A stretch of 64,000 nucleotides of DNA from Pardosa pseudoannulata (GCA_032207245.1 CM063499.1:76778595-76842594); one strand, 5' to 3'; counted from the stretch's first letter, positions 1 through 10,830 are shown. Numbers and translations are program-made. Notes: generated by a model not told the origin, from the sequence alone.

Positions 1-1383
1 CAAGACTCTCCAGGTATATCCCAGTGGTGGTCGGTAGACCGCAAGTACTGATCGCTCCACTTGGTGGACCACTAGACCTTAGAAATCACGGTGGATCAGC
101 GGACCTAACCAATCGCAGGGCAACTTACAAAAAAGGAAACGGCCAATCATAGGGAAGATTACAATGACAACAAAGTCAAGAGTAGTTTCCCCAAAGTTTG
201 GCGCGCTTGTGGTCAAACTGTTTTAAGTTTCACGTGCTCCATCAATAAAGTCTTCTGAAAACAATCAAAAGCTCTTTTCAGAGCCAATATCTCAAAACTT
301 GCTAACAAAATCATGAATGTGTTATTTTCATGAGAATGGCCCATTTATCAAATGATGAGTTAGGGGATCATACAACATTACTTTTAAATATTTTACAGTT
401 GAAATATTAAATGCAGTATTTCCCTTATTTTTTTCATTAAAAAGTAACTTATTTACTAGGTAAGATATCCGTGCAGTACATGTATTTGCACAGTAGATAT
501 TTATTAATAAATTTTTACAAGATACTTGAATCTCAAGTTTGCTTCGTAAAACTTATTTTGTAGAAAACAGCATTTCTTAATCTTTGTACTACTTCATTTA
601 AAAATTTATGAATATTTGTTTCTAATATTTAAAATGTTAGTTTTTAATTAAAATAAGTGTCGATATAAGACAAATTCAAATATTATTCAGACTGACAAAA
701 CCCCAAAATATTCAACGTAACAGATAATAAATATTAACGTAACTGTATAATATTTCAATTCTCAATTTGACAATAAAAAACGTCCTTACACAAGTCACAA
801 TGAATAAACATGTTCATGAAATGTCAAATATGTCAGAATAAAAATATCAAAACAAACGTGCCCTTATAATCTATTTCATAAACTAGAAAAACAACAAAAA
901 AAATGCTACTTTTGTAAAGGCTCACTTTAATCCGATAATAACTTTGCTTATAAAAAGTTTTGAATCGCCAAACACATAGAAAAATGAAGCCAAATTTAAA
1001 GCCATTCAAGGGTTACTAGGATGTCTTCAAAACGGAAACGAATCTGATTGGTTAGGTCCCCTGAACAACCGTAATTTCTAAGATCTAGTTGGTGGAAACC
1101 CGCTGTAGTACTAAAACAGTAGAGCGTCGTGCTCCAAACAAATTATTAAATTTTTTTATAACATAATAGTTTTCTGCTTTTTGAAATTTGCTTCCTTAGT
1201 TTTTTATTGTTAATCAGTTGCGTCACCAGTGGCAACGAATGGCTGATTCATCTGATACAGTCTGCCTTTTGGCTGATGAGACTCCGAATGGCTTCCATAC
1301 CATGAGCGGGATTCGAACCCAAGAAAGTTTCCATTCGACCACTATAGTATATAAAATTCAGGTTTAATACTATGTTACACGTA
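1..1383. repeat. Block I repeat, first copy, split by a transposon
   Basis: The first 70 bases and the part after 1088 match the dispersed repeat at 2524, 28399 and 54562. All share the phrase TGGTGGTCGGTAGACCGCAA and a later minus-strand tRNA-like B box (GGATTCGAACC near 1310). The copy is interrupted between 71 and 1088 by the element annotated next. Its end, an ATTCAGGTTTAAT phrase, runs into the hAT-A element at 1384. No gene is seen. Confidence 0.7.
71..1088. mobile_element. 1.0-kb non-autonomous TIR transposon, possibly Mutator-like
   Basis: Both ends form a long imperfect terminal inverted repeat of about 45 bp. The left end reads CTAGACCTTAGAAATCACGG; the inverted right end reads CTAGATCTTAGAAATTACGG, and similarity continues through GGACCTAACCAATC. 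The flanks TTGGTGGACC and TTGGTGGAAA look like an 8-10 bp target duplication, which with long TIRs suggests a Mutator-like element. The interior is AT-rich with no ORF. Part of it (about 845-913) recurs at 27243, at the junction of units 1 and 2. Superfamily is inferred; the element itself is clear. Confidence 0.75.
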
Positions 1384-2114
1384 CGAGGTTCCCACGGTCC
1401 TTAAAAGTCTTTAAGAACTCTTTAATTTTAGCTGTCGTTTTTAAGGGCTTTTAAAACTACTTAATTTTGCTCAAAGGTCCTTAAAAACTCCTTAATTTTT
1501 AAATTAGAATGCAATCAGTTTCTCCATTGACGCGATCCGCTTTCTTCACTTTCTATCAGTTTTAGCCGTATTCTCCTAACTTTCTAGTTTTGTAAGTTAG
1601 GAGTTATATTTGCCCAAAATCGGTTCTAAGAATGGCAGTACAGGTGATAAGTACTGTTCAATGAATATGTATATTAAGAATATATAAAATATTTGTTAAT
1701 GTTCATAACTTTCTTTTACATATTCTAACCAAAAGTGCAGTATTAATAATAAAAAAAAATCTTCAAATACATATGGTTTCAGTGTATTACTGTAGTAATT
1801 CAGAATTCCTTTCCTTGATATTCTTAAAAAAGTTATGAAAATACTTTTAATTTATTATTACTTTTTCTGGTCATGAGCTAGAAAATTTATTTGACAAATA
1901 ATCTTTTGTATCTTTAAAAGGTTTAAAGTATAATGTCAGCTGCCCTTTCCTAATGGCTAACAGTCATGCAGATTTTAATTAAACGAAGAATGGAGGATGG
2001 GGGTTTGTAGATATTTCAGTTACTTATGGAAGTTTAATTTTCCTTGGGTTAAATGTAATAGAAAAGTCTAAAACTTTCTTTTTTCCCAGGACAAAGTCGG
2101 GTATAATCAGCGAG

Positions 2115-2174
<60 letters not shown>

Positions 2175-2523
2175 TAAACCCTTAGAAAGAACTTTTTTAT
2201 AATGTATTTTATTCACAATTTATTTCTAGTTTCATCACTCAAAAAATTTGAGATGTACATTTTTCAAAATTAGTTTTTGTCAAATAGATTTATCTTATTG
2301 CTAATTTTTAGGCATTTTTAAAAACTTAATTCAGAAATGTTGTAGGGCATTTATTGAACATGCCTTGTATGGTTCATAATCATTAAAATAGGTTCCTCAT
2401 GAGATAGGGTTATTGTCGTTATGCCGTGTATTTCAAGTAGGTCCTTATAAAATGTTACTTTGGCCCTTAGAAAGTCCTTAAAAACTCCTTAATTTTTGTT
2501 CTACAAAAACAGCGGGAATCCTG
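1384..2523. mobile_element. hAT-A element, unit 1 copy
   Basis: The left terminus (consensus CAGGGTTCCCACGG, here CGAGGTTCCCACGG) and right terminus (AGCGGGAATCCTG) are inverted repeats. Subterminal repeats of the type CCTTAAAAACTCCTTAATTT occur at both ends. The copy at 27308-28398 is collinear. It has no coding potential and contains a (TA)n tract. The termini resemble hAT ends, but a clean target duplication was not found, so classification is tentative. Confidence 0.7.
2116..2169. repeat. (TA)n microsatellite
   Basis: An uninterrupted TA dinucleotide run inside hAT-A. The same position in the other hAT-A copy (about 28039) has a much shorter run, so the tract varies in length between paralogues. 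Confidence 0.95.
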
Positions 2524-3730
2524 TGTTTGGCCGCGAGACTCTGCAGGTATGTGCCAGTGGTGGTCGGTAGACCGCAAGTACTGAACCGCTCCACTTGGTG
2601 GACCCCCTCTGTAGTAATAAAAAAGTAGACCATCGTGTTCCTAACAAACCAAATATTTTTATAACATAATAGTTTTCCGCTTTTTGAAATTCGGTTCTTT
2701 AGTTTTTTATTATTGTTAATCAGTTGCCTCACCAATGACGACGAATGACTGATGCGTCTGAGAACTAACTCTACAGTCTGCTTTTTGGTGGATGAGACTT
2801 CCGAAGGGCTTCCATAGCATCAGCGGGATTCGAACCCATAAAAGTTACCATTCGGTCACTATAGTATAAAAAATTCAGGTTTAATGCCATGTTATACGTA
2901 ACTAATCTTATTTTTATTCTTAGATTCTGATTGAAAACCCATAAAGTAAGGATTGTGTTCTACCTGTGAAAGTGGAATTGTGGCAAGTCTGTAGCTTGTA
3001 ATAACTCTGTATATACTTTTGAAATAAATTCTCTTTAAGAAATTATGCAGCATTGATTTTTGCATATTTCTTCAAACGGTGTATTGTTTTCTAGTTCCCA
3101 GTTGAATGACACGTTCTGATGACCATATTAGATTTCTTTGTAATTACAGCAAACACTATTTAGTCTACATAAATTGCCAACTTAATTCACGAGATGTAGG
3201 ATTATTAAATACATTACTGACGACAGCTAAAGCGTTCACGCTGTAAAACATGCATGAGAATAGAGTTCTTGCCTTCATTTTTCTAGCACTGTTAGTATTC
3301 CAGCACCCGAAAATCAGTTTCTCAAACGGCAACATGATCATATAGAAACTGCAACCAGCTCTCCCTTCCAAATAACCTTTCTTTTATAAGTTTTTATGAA
3401 AAAGGCTCTTTAGCGGATAATGCGAAATCTGAGAACTAACGCCACCAATCGGTGGCATGGTAAAAAAATGTAGTAAACGCTTAACACTTATAGAAAGTGA
3501 AGTAACTGGACGTAGATGGACATTCTAGATACTTTTTCTTATATAATTTTAAAAGCCCTCTAACTGCTAAAAAGAATGACCTACATCAACGTCATCTATC
3601 GCCAGGTAGCATATCTTTTATAGTTTTTCAGTGTCTAGAAGCCCTCTAGTGGCCAAAATGAAAACTGACAACAACACCATCTATCGTCCATATGGTTAAA
3701 AAATTGTAGAAGCGAGGTAACTCGGTCATC
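2524..3730. repeat. Block I repeat, second copy, with three satellite monomers
   Basis: It begins GGCCGCGAGACTCTGCAG and carries a SINE-like tail on the plus strand (AGTAGACCATCGTG ... near 2625-2645) and a minus-strand tRNA-like B box near 2830. It ends in about three degenerate monomers (3400-3720) of the satellite that is expanded at 55390-57400. These contain GCCCTCTAGTGGCC and GCCATCTATCG. Short ORFs here are fragments of the repeat and are not called as genes. Paralogous to 28399-29640 and 54562-55600. Confidence 0.75.
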
Positions 3731-3763
3731 AGCGAATCAACTCAATAGGAACAATATGTTACC

Positions 3764-4048
3764 ACTAGAGTTGTAAGCAGTGGAATAAACCCGAGAAAAA
3801 ACCGGGTTTTTTGGAAAGGGAATTTTGAAGTATTTTGTTTACTTTTTATCATAATCGCACAAGACAATTTTTACATGTTTAGCATGAAAGTATAAGTATA
3901 TTTTTCTTTTGAGAAATATCCAATATTTTTATTATTACATAAATATTAGGCAATCTGTAGCGTCACAAAACCCATAAATCTTTATTTTTCTTGGATAATA
4001 TATATACATATATATATATATATATCTTTATAAATATATATATATATG

Positions 4049-4129
<81 letters not shown>

Positions 4130-4446
4130 AGTGCGTGTGTGTGTGTAGGAATTAGACACAAAATGCAACAGTGTCATTTGATTATTCCTTTAAATGATAT
4201 ATGCATTACAAAATATAATAAACTGTTATTTTAAATTTAAAGATATTTATTTTTATATTGTAAAAGGAGGGGAAAAAATTTAATATAAAGTAATTTACAT
4301 AATAAAGATCTAAAATACTGTATATAATTATTATATTAGCCATTCAAATTGAAGCAACCAGTTATGCGTTTGATAAGACTAACAGGGTAATTAATTACAT
4401 AAGTACTACTATAAAATCATTTAAATGTTTATTACTATTATTTCTT

Positions 4447-4511
<65 letters not shown>

Positions 4512-4686
4512 TAAATTTAAAAAAAATCTCTTGGAAATAATATGCTAGTTCTTAAATAGCCACTGTTGAAAAAATAAATGTAAACATTGGTAAAATGATT
4601 TTCTTCCCAAAATTCCGGGTTTATTCCCCAAAATTCCCGGGTTTATTTCCACCTCTTCAAAATTCCGGGTTTTTTACATCTCTAGT
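3764..4686. mobile_element. 923-bp TIR transposon inserted in block III
   Basis: The termini are ACTAGAGTTGTAA on the left and TTACATCTCTAGT on the right. The flanks TACC (3760-3763) and CACC (4687-4690) form a 4-bp target duplication. The paralogous site in unit 2 (32551-32570) reads straight through AATATGTCACCACATTTT, so it is an empty site proving insertion. Inside the ends are repeats of AATAAACCCGG type and long (TA)n tracts at about 4003-4125. There is no transposase; superfamily undetermined. Confidence 0.85.
4450..4508. repeat. (TA)n microsatellite
   Basis: A long TA run within the 923-bp element. Another interrupted TA/TG tract lies at about 4003-4130 and creates a spurious tyrosine/isoleucine-rich ORF that is not a gene. 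Confidence 0.95.
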
Positions 4687-5232
4687 CACCACATTTTAGT
4701 CAGATTCTTTGCTCTCGTTCTTCATTGCTGCTTTGAATGCCAAAGAATAAGAGTAATCAAAGCACAATTCTTCGGGGGAAAAAAAGACAACCGTAATAAC
4801 TGTGGGAAGCACTGGTGACTCCCACCACGAAAACTGCTTCGAGCCTGATTTTTATAACTCATTTTATCTGCTGCAAATAATATTTTAGCATATTGATAAG
4901 CTTACTGGCCTATTCTTTCGCATTAGCGTGCAGTTAACATGAGAAAGAAGTTAACTATCGTCATAAAAAAAATAATAAAAACGCTTAAATTACAACTCTA
5001 AGCATCTCCAACTGAACTAAACTTAACAGAAATGAACTCTTACTGGAGGGGGAGGGGGGGTACAACCTGTTAAACACATCTTCCAACTGAACTCATATTT
5101 GGGAAAAACACAGCATGACATACGCCAACAAGCCCTACAAGATGCAAGTTCAACTGGATTCTCTGGGCCGAGGCAACACCTAAAGAGAGTAGGCCTGAGC
5201 ACAGTTTACCAGAAAATGTAATGACGTAGTGA
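4687..5232. repeat. Block III, unit 1 copy
   Basis: Collinear with 32561-33075, with small indels. The paralogy starts at AGCGAATCAACTCAATAGGA (3731), is broken by the transposon and resumes here. It ends at GACGTAGTGA; after this the units diverge because unit 2 has lost about 2.3 kb. No gene is recognised. Confidence 0.8.
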
Positions 5233-5454
5233 CATTAGGCTGACAACATTCTGTTACTCTGACCAGAAACTTCCAAGTTATCACTTTTCCAATTATTTCC
5301 GCCGCCAAATGCAAAATCAACATATATGTAAGGAATATGCGTATTGGCAACGTTGGCAGAATTCGTTTCCTGAGCGGGGGATATGAGAGTTCCTTTGTGC
5401 TTACTCGGAGTATGCGAATTCAATTCCTGTATATTTCGGTTAATTTTTTTAATA

Positions 5455-5592
5455 ATGCTGTTTAAATGTATTGTTCCTATTTGTAAAAGTAATTATGACT
5501 CGGAAGGTAGCAAAAAATCAGTTTTCTCGTTTCCAAAAAAAAAAGAAATTTTGTGACAAAAGTGGATTAATTCGATTCCTATAAAAGCCTGA
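5455..5592 (+). pseudogene. THAP zinc-finger domain fragment with in-frame stop
   Basis: Reading from ATG at 5455, the translation begins MLFKCIVPICKSNY, continues to SVFSFPKKKEIL, hits TGA at 5554, then resumes in the same frame as QKWINSIPIK before a second TGA at 5590. This matches the start of a THAP domain (C2CH type): the Cys-x4-Cys pair, the SVF-FP motif and the conserved KW-x-x-x-IP. Seen directly: the motifs and the stop. Known: THAP domains bind DNA and occur in P-element-like transposases and cellular regulators. The second Cys and His of the C2CH set are absent, so they would need a further exon or are lost. It may be a decayed first exon of a THAP gene or a P-like transposon remnant. 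Confidence 0.7.
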
Positions 5593-7531
5593 CTGTGAAC
5601 AAGAATTGTCATTAAAGTAAACTCTATTGTTATTTACAATTTTTAAGCATAAGATATAAGATTAAACCCCTACTTAAAAAGTAGTTTTACAGCAATTAAA
5701 GTTTTTTTACAGTTACTCTAGATTATAGACAGTACTTTTGTTTCGACTAACGTGGATGAAGAAATTTGACGAATAAATAAGAATATTCTTTGTTTTTTCA
5801 CATATATATTACAAATTATTCAATTATTAAAAATGTAGTTTGTCATAAATAAATAATACTAGCAAATTTTACAATGCAATATTACAATTTCTTTAGAATA
5901 AACTACTTAAGTAAAATTATGCTAAAAACATGTGAAATATCGTATTTTTTTCTAAATTGAGTAAAAAGGAACAGTTCAAAATATAATGTAGTATAAACTT
6001 TTATATCATTAAAACGTCATTTAGAATTAGATATTTTGATAATAAATTGATTAATGTTTGATATTTGAAAAATATTCCTACCTGTATAGACGGTTGAAAT
6101 TTTTGTATTTTCATTTGTAAAGCAACTAAAAAAATATAGTAATTATATATTATATATCATTGAAGTTGACATTTGGATGTAACCCTTTTAATACTTTAAA
6201 AAGTATAGTGAATTTCTGTTTAGATAATTATTTTATAACATTTTACAAAAACTGTTTTATTTGTAACACACTAAAGTACTGTACGTCTCTTGTTAGGAAA
6301 GAGGAAAAAGTATTATCAAAAGCCATTGAACAGAGCTTAAAATTTGTAGAAAAATCCAAATGTATTTCGAATACTATGGCAGAACTTTCAATTTGTGTAT
6401 CCCAAAACGAACTGAATAACTATTAGACATTTTTGGATATGAAGATTAATATATTCTTTGCACATATAGTTACCAAATCCATAAATAACTTCTTCCGTTT
6501 GTATTGATAAAAATTTATCTGTATCAGTGTTTTTTAACAATACAAAGTTCAACAAAAGAGGTCAGTATAACTTTCCCTGTGTTTTTACTGACTTAAAATC
6601 TATATTTCATGTGTTAATTACTTAGGTTAATACTCATAGGTTGTATATTGTAAATGATTTTAATATATCTTGAACAAATTTTCTTAAGTATGTTATGTGT
6701 ATTTTCATTGTGTATGTATCAAGTTATCAAGTGTAAAGAAATAAAGTTAAAGTCTAATTTTTTATTAATAGAATTATTAATCTGTTAATCAATAATGAAA
6801 TTTTCATTCTCGTTTTTAACATCAAATGTAAAAAAAAATTCTGATTTTGTTTTGTTTTTGAGAAATAAAATTTCATTTAAATGTATGTTTTTTTTTTTTT
6901 TTACCTTATTTAGTACAGTGTTTACTTATGGTTTTGCTCTTCAAAACTCGGGGAAATTTTTTTACTTGAAGTTAGATGAAATAGTTTTAAATATATTTCC
7001 TGGATTAAATGTAGAAATTTCTTAAAATTTTATGAATGTATATCTAAGTAGTAGAAGAAGCATAAATAATAAAATTCTAGGATGTTTTATTTTTCTTTTA
7101 AAAGTATAAACATATTTAAATAAGTGTTTTCTTTTTTTAAATAATTTATAACTCTCCATTTGACATTTAATGCACTATCCATATTTTAGATAAAGTATGT
7201 TAATATCCTGATTATGGGGATGATAAGTGTTATTCTGAAAATCTGGAAGGATTATAATTTGTGCTAGAGTTAATACTTTTTTATTATAGAATTCAAATTT
7301 AGAGTGTATATGTTTTACAAATGTGTGTTATTTTAGGCGTAATTGATAGACTAAACAAAAAGCAATACATTCTGTGTCTGAGAACGGTTAATGTTAATCA
7401 AAACAACTGAAATTTGCTATAAATAATTGCCAGTAAATAATAAATCAAATTTTTGGTGTCGTTAAAACTACAGCTTCAAGTGAATGGCTTTGATAGTCAG
7501 CCTAATCTCGTGACGTTACAGTGAGTGTGCT
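5593..7531. other. AT-rich region unique to unit 1
   Basis: Apart from the candidate exon at 6297-6426, this is low-complexity AT-rich DNA with no convincing gene. It has no counterpart in unit 2, where a 474-bp element (33076-33549) lies between blocks III and IV instead. Confidence 0.6.
6297..6426 (+). other. Possible terminal exon of the THAP gene
   Basis: The stretch after TCTCTTGTTAG reads as a 3' splice acceptor. It is followed by a polar, charged reading frame beginning KEEKVLSKAIEQSLKF and ending SQNELNNY before a stop. Composition is more protein-like than the surrounding AT-rich DNA. An AATAAA lies at 6740-6745. No domain is recognised. It could be the last exon of the gene whose first exon is the THAP fragment at 5455, but nothing proves they are joined, and the frame could be chance. 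Confidence 0.25.
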
Positions 7532-7559
7532 CGGGGCCATCGTGATCACGATGGCCCCG
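7532..7559. promoter_or_regulatory. 28-bp perfect palindrome
   Basis: A perfect inverted repeat centred on TGATCA, GC-rich in an AT-rich setting. It is flanked by direct repeats GTGTGCTC (7525-7532 and 7560-7567). In unit 2 (about 33552-33570) only the inner ATCGTGATCACGAT survives, because the left half is replaced by a transposon end. It could be a protein-binding site, or the scar or core of a tiny palindromic insertion. Confidence 0.6.
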
Positions 7560-8441
7560 GTGTGCTCAGGCCTTCTCTGTTGATCCGGCCCTACGGCGAT
7601 TTCACGCAGTATCGCAAATCTCAATTTATGACAATTTTATCTTTAGTTTCAAACCGAAAGGCAGTTTATTGTTTGTCTATTAGCTGTTGTAAAGATTAAA
7701 ATGAATGGGAAGGGCATTATAGTAGTTCGTGACGTTGCAACAAATTGCTCTATTCCATGGGGATCTAAGGTTGAGGTGAAGTAAACATATCTTTAATGTG
7801 GCAACGCCAAAATACTGTATCTCGTTTGGCAAGTGGCAACAGCATATGCTGTTCTTCAAATCTAAACAATATCCTCAGTCTGAATAAAATTTTCAACCTT
7901 CACGATATCCGATTTAATAAAGTCATTTTACCAATATAGAATTCTAGTTTATGACATTTTTGCTCAGGTAATCTCAAACTGTAAATTAATCTTGGGTATT
8001 ATGCTATGATTGCATATTGTATTTCTCTGTATTGCTTGGGTTGTTTGTAGAATAACGACCGAATTATTTGCTGAAAACGTTAATGTAACTGTTTCTTTAG
8101 GAAATTGTTTGTTTTAATTACAACTAGTAAAAGTTGGTATTCTTCAGATAGGTCAGTATATTTAGAATTTAGTCTGTATTTTATGTCATTATGTTTATTG
8201 CATTTGTTTGTATTTTAATTTTATTTTTCTAAAATTATTTTAAAATGATAACATTGTAAGAAACTGAAATGTGTGTAAAAAAAGCTAGAGAAATTTTTTA
8301 AAATGTTTGTGTGTAAGAGAAAGAAATTCAATTTTTTTCTGCATATGAATCTTTATAGTATGGTTTATAGATGTATTTCTTTAGATTGAATATTTTTCTT
8401 ATTTTGCTATTTATTAGTAAGTTGCTATATGTTTTCCCTTT
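7540..8441. repeat. Block IV left part, unit 1 copy
   Basis: Collinear with 33550-34705. Unit 2 has about 290 extra bases (34098-34388). Noncoding as far as can be read. The block is interrupted just after this by the SINE and adjoining sequence at 8442-8919 that unit 2 lacks. Confidence 0.75.
7595..7760. repeat. 165-bp dispersed repeat with CCAAT-type boxes (copy 1 of 4)
   Basis: Begins GGCGATTTCACGCAGT, contains TTGTCTATTAGCTGTTG and GTGACGTTGC, and ends near an ATTCCATGG. Other copies lie at 30468-30640, 33598-33760 and 57822-57994. In two of them the two ATTGG (inverse CCAAT) boxes are intact. No ORF is conserved. It may be a promoter fragment or the end of an unidentified transposon. 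Confidence 0.7.
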
Positions 8442-8456
8442 CCTATTGTAATATAC

Positions 8457-8632
8457 GCCGAACAATGGCCGATTGGTTAGGGTGCTGGCCATTGGTACCG
8501 GAGTTCGTGGGTTCGAATCCCACAGTGGCATGAACTTTCGTAGCCGTTCGGAATCGTCATTAAACTGTAGGTCCCGGTCTCATTAGCCCTCGTGTTGCAA
8601 AAAGTAGACCGTAGCACTCCAAACCAAACCAA
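8457..8632 (+). mobile_element. tRNA-derived SINE with 15-bp target duplication
   Basis: The tRNA-like head has an A-box-like GGCCGATTGGTTAGGGTG and a B box GGGTTCGAATCCC. The body contains TTCGTAGCCGTTCGGAATCG and TCATTAGCCCTCGTG. The 3' end is a fixed tail, GCACTCCAAACCAAACC, rather than poly(A). Flanking copies of CCTATTGTAATATAC (8442-8456) and CCTATTATAATATAC (8633-8647) form a target duplication with one mismatch, typical of LINE-mediated insertion. Two short minus-strand ORFs overlapping it are artefacts of the repeat. Confidence 0.88.
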
Positions 8633-8647
8633 CCTATTATAATATAC

Positions 8648-8919
8648 AAGACTTATCAATATTTACGTATGCAATTTTTACTGTATAATCTTTATATACA
8701 ATGTTTAGTATATATTGTTTCTGTCAAATTGTACATAAGAAAGAAGGTGGAGTTATTTGAAATACCTTCCACGCTTAGAAATATTTTTTCAGTGTTATCA
8801 ATTATCACATCTTAGAACTAAACTTATCAAATTTGGCCGTTTCCAAGTTTATGGGGCCCCTGGAGCCCAGTTCAGTATGGATGCCAAGCATGGGAGATAT
8901 CGCCAAATTCTAGAACCCT
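8648..8919. other. Sequence present only in unit 1
   Basis: Includes GGGGCCCCTGGAGCC and a short plus-strand ORF running into block IV. The unit 2 counterpart (about 34700) lacks it. No homology is recognised; it may be an older insertion or a deletion in unit 2. Confidence 0.4.
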
Positions 8920-10830
8920 ATTTTCTGGCAAACCTTGCTCTTCTTTTTGGATTCTTCCCCCTCCCTAAAAATGGTGGGAGTGTCAATCGGCACCTTTATT
9001 TTAGGGTATTGGGAGAAATGACACGTGATTTGATTATCTGACCTTTATTGGTTCTTGTAACTAACAATACTCTAAGACCGCTGAATATGGATTTTCTAGC
9101 GTCCATTTCTGCTGTGCTCTGAAGGTTTGTCCATTTTGTCTGAGCTCTTATAATTTTTTTTCGTTTCTTAAATTTAATACCAGAGCTCACACCAATACAA
9201 TTATGGGCTTGTGGAGATCAATTAAGAGATCCCTCCGCACAGTTCGCAAGTGTGAAAATCAATTTGATTCGTATCTTTGTGAATTTATGTGAAGGAAAAT
9301 GAAAGAAAATCCGCAAGATGCTTTTCAGGATTTTTTAAATCGATCAAATGTGTATATCCCTGAACAACTCAGGATACTTTAATTAGGTTAGCACTTTATA
9401 TGTTATGCTTAATTGTGGAAGAATAACATTTGATGTTCTATTTCACATTTATATTTTTTTATTTACTGCTTTTTGAACTTTATTCAAAATTGTGTCTTAA
9501 CTTAATACAAAATGAAGAAGAAATATATTTAAAATATATTATTTTATAGTGTATTACATTGTTAAAAGTGATACTCTAAGTAATAAAATAATTTTATTAC
9601 GACCATCTACTGTTATTGTTACAGAAGATCAAGGGGAGCTTTACCTCACTTAAAAAAAAAAAAAAATCATTTTACTCCCCTTTCTTCAGAATTTAAGCTA
9701 AAAATTTATTATTTATTTAAAACATTTACTCCATTTTTATATTTCCATTTTAAGCTAATAATTTCTAGAAGTAATTTGTATGGTACTTTATTTTTTAATC
9801 TTTTGATTGTTTTAAAATAATTTCATTAAATAGCAACAGTATTTTATAAATATAACTAAATGTTTTATAAGCATAATTGCCTAAATGTAACCAACTAATG
9901 CTTATATTTTGCTTAATTTGCACTTATTGCAAAGATTCAGGAATGTTTAGTTCAATAAACAATACAAAAGCACTTTTAATTACATTAAAAACTCAAATTT
10001 AAATTTGTATTCATCTTAACAAAATTTCAAACCTTTTTTTTTCTTTTTCAAAATGTGGTTTGAAATTAAGTATAAATTTAATACACAAATTGTAAACATC
10101 ACTTGGCTACAATTTGGCAATCACTTGTACAAAAATAGAGCCAAAAATATGGCGCCATGGACCCCGGAACTTGGAATTTACCACCAAATTAGTAGAGTGC
10201 TGTTGTTTAGCATCAGAATAAGAGGGTTCAAATCTCACAGTAGCAAGGATGTTGATAGCAATAAGACTTTTTAAAAGTAATAGGTTGTGGACTTATTAAT
10301 CCTTGTGTAGCAAAAAAGAAAAAAAAATCATTGCACTTTAAACTAAATAAAACCAATATCTATATTTTCGTGAACTAAAATTGGGATATCATGTAGATCT
10401 TGTCTGTTTAGTCTCTGGTATTTCTGGAAAATATATAAAAATTTACCATTAGCAAGAGGGTTAAAAAAAAATTTTTTTTTAAGAAAAAGATTTCTTCAAT
10501 TGTAGGTTCAGTGTGGTTTAGACACACTATCATCACAATTTTTTTTTTTTTTTTTTACATTTTGTGCATTTGGTTTCTAGTCTTGTCTTGCTCTTAAGAT
10601 GCCTCCCTAGCAAATGCTCAGTTGGTCCATCTAAATTGGTTTCTATCATTCTCTACCATTCTTCATCATGTCAGTTTTGGTCTATCACACTTTCTTCTTA
10701 CCTATGTCTCAGGGATAGTCACTTGTGAGAGTTCATTTGCAGATATTCTTAAAATGTGTCAAATCGATTTCCATCTTTAATTTCTTTTTGTCCAGGATCC
10801 CTCACTTTCATAAAAGTAAGAACTTGCACT
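8920..10830. repeat. Block IV right part, unit 1 copy
   Basis: Collinear with 34706-36612, from TTTTCTGGCAAACCTTG to the CTTTCATAAAAGTAAGAACTT phrase, where the paralogy ends abruptly. It holds a decayed SINE (10168-10312) and poly(T) tracts. Small ORFs are not conserved and no gene is called. Confidence 0.75.
10168..10312 (+). repeat. Decayed SINE copy
   Basis: Recognisable from GTAGAGTGCTG, the decayed B box GGGTTCAAATCTCA, GCAAGGATGTTGATAG and the tail-proximal TTAATCCTTGTGTAG, all shifted from the young SINE at 8457. The counterpart in unit 2 is 35955-36107, so it predates the duplication. Confidence 0.6.

Noticed and set aside
1295..1345. Minus-strand B box suggesting a tRNA
   Set aside because: Same box recurs in every block I copy without an A box or acceptor stem; it belongs to a SINE-like repeat.
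4046..4234. 62-codon tyrosine/isoleucine-rich ORF
   Set aside because: It is translated (TA)n microsatellite inside a transposon.
8328..8659. Minus-strand ORFs with RTHELRYQWPAP and RANETGTYSL
   Set aside because: They are the reverse translation of the SINE and recur wherever the SINE does (for example 46806-47009).
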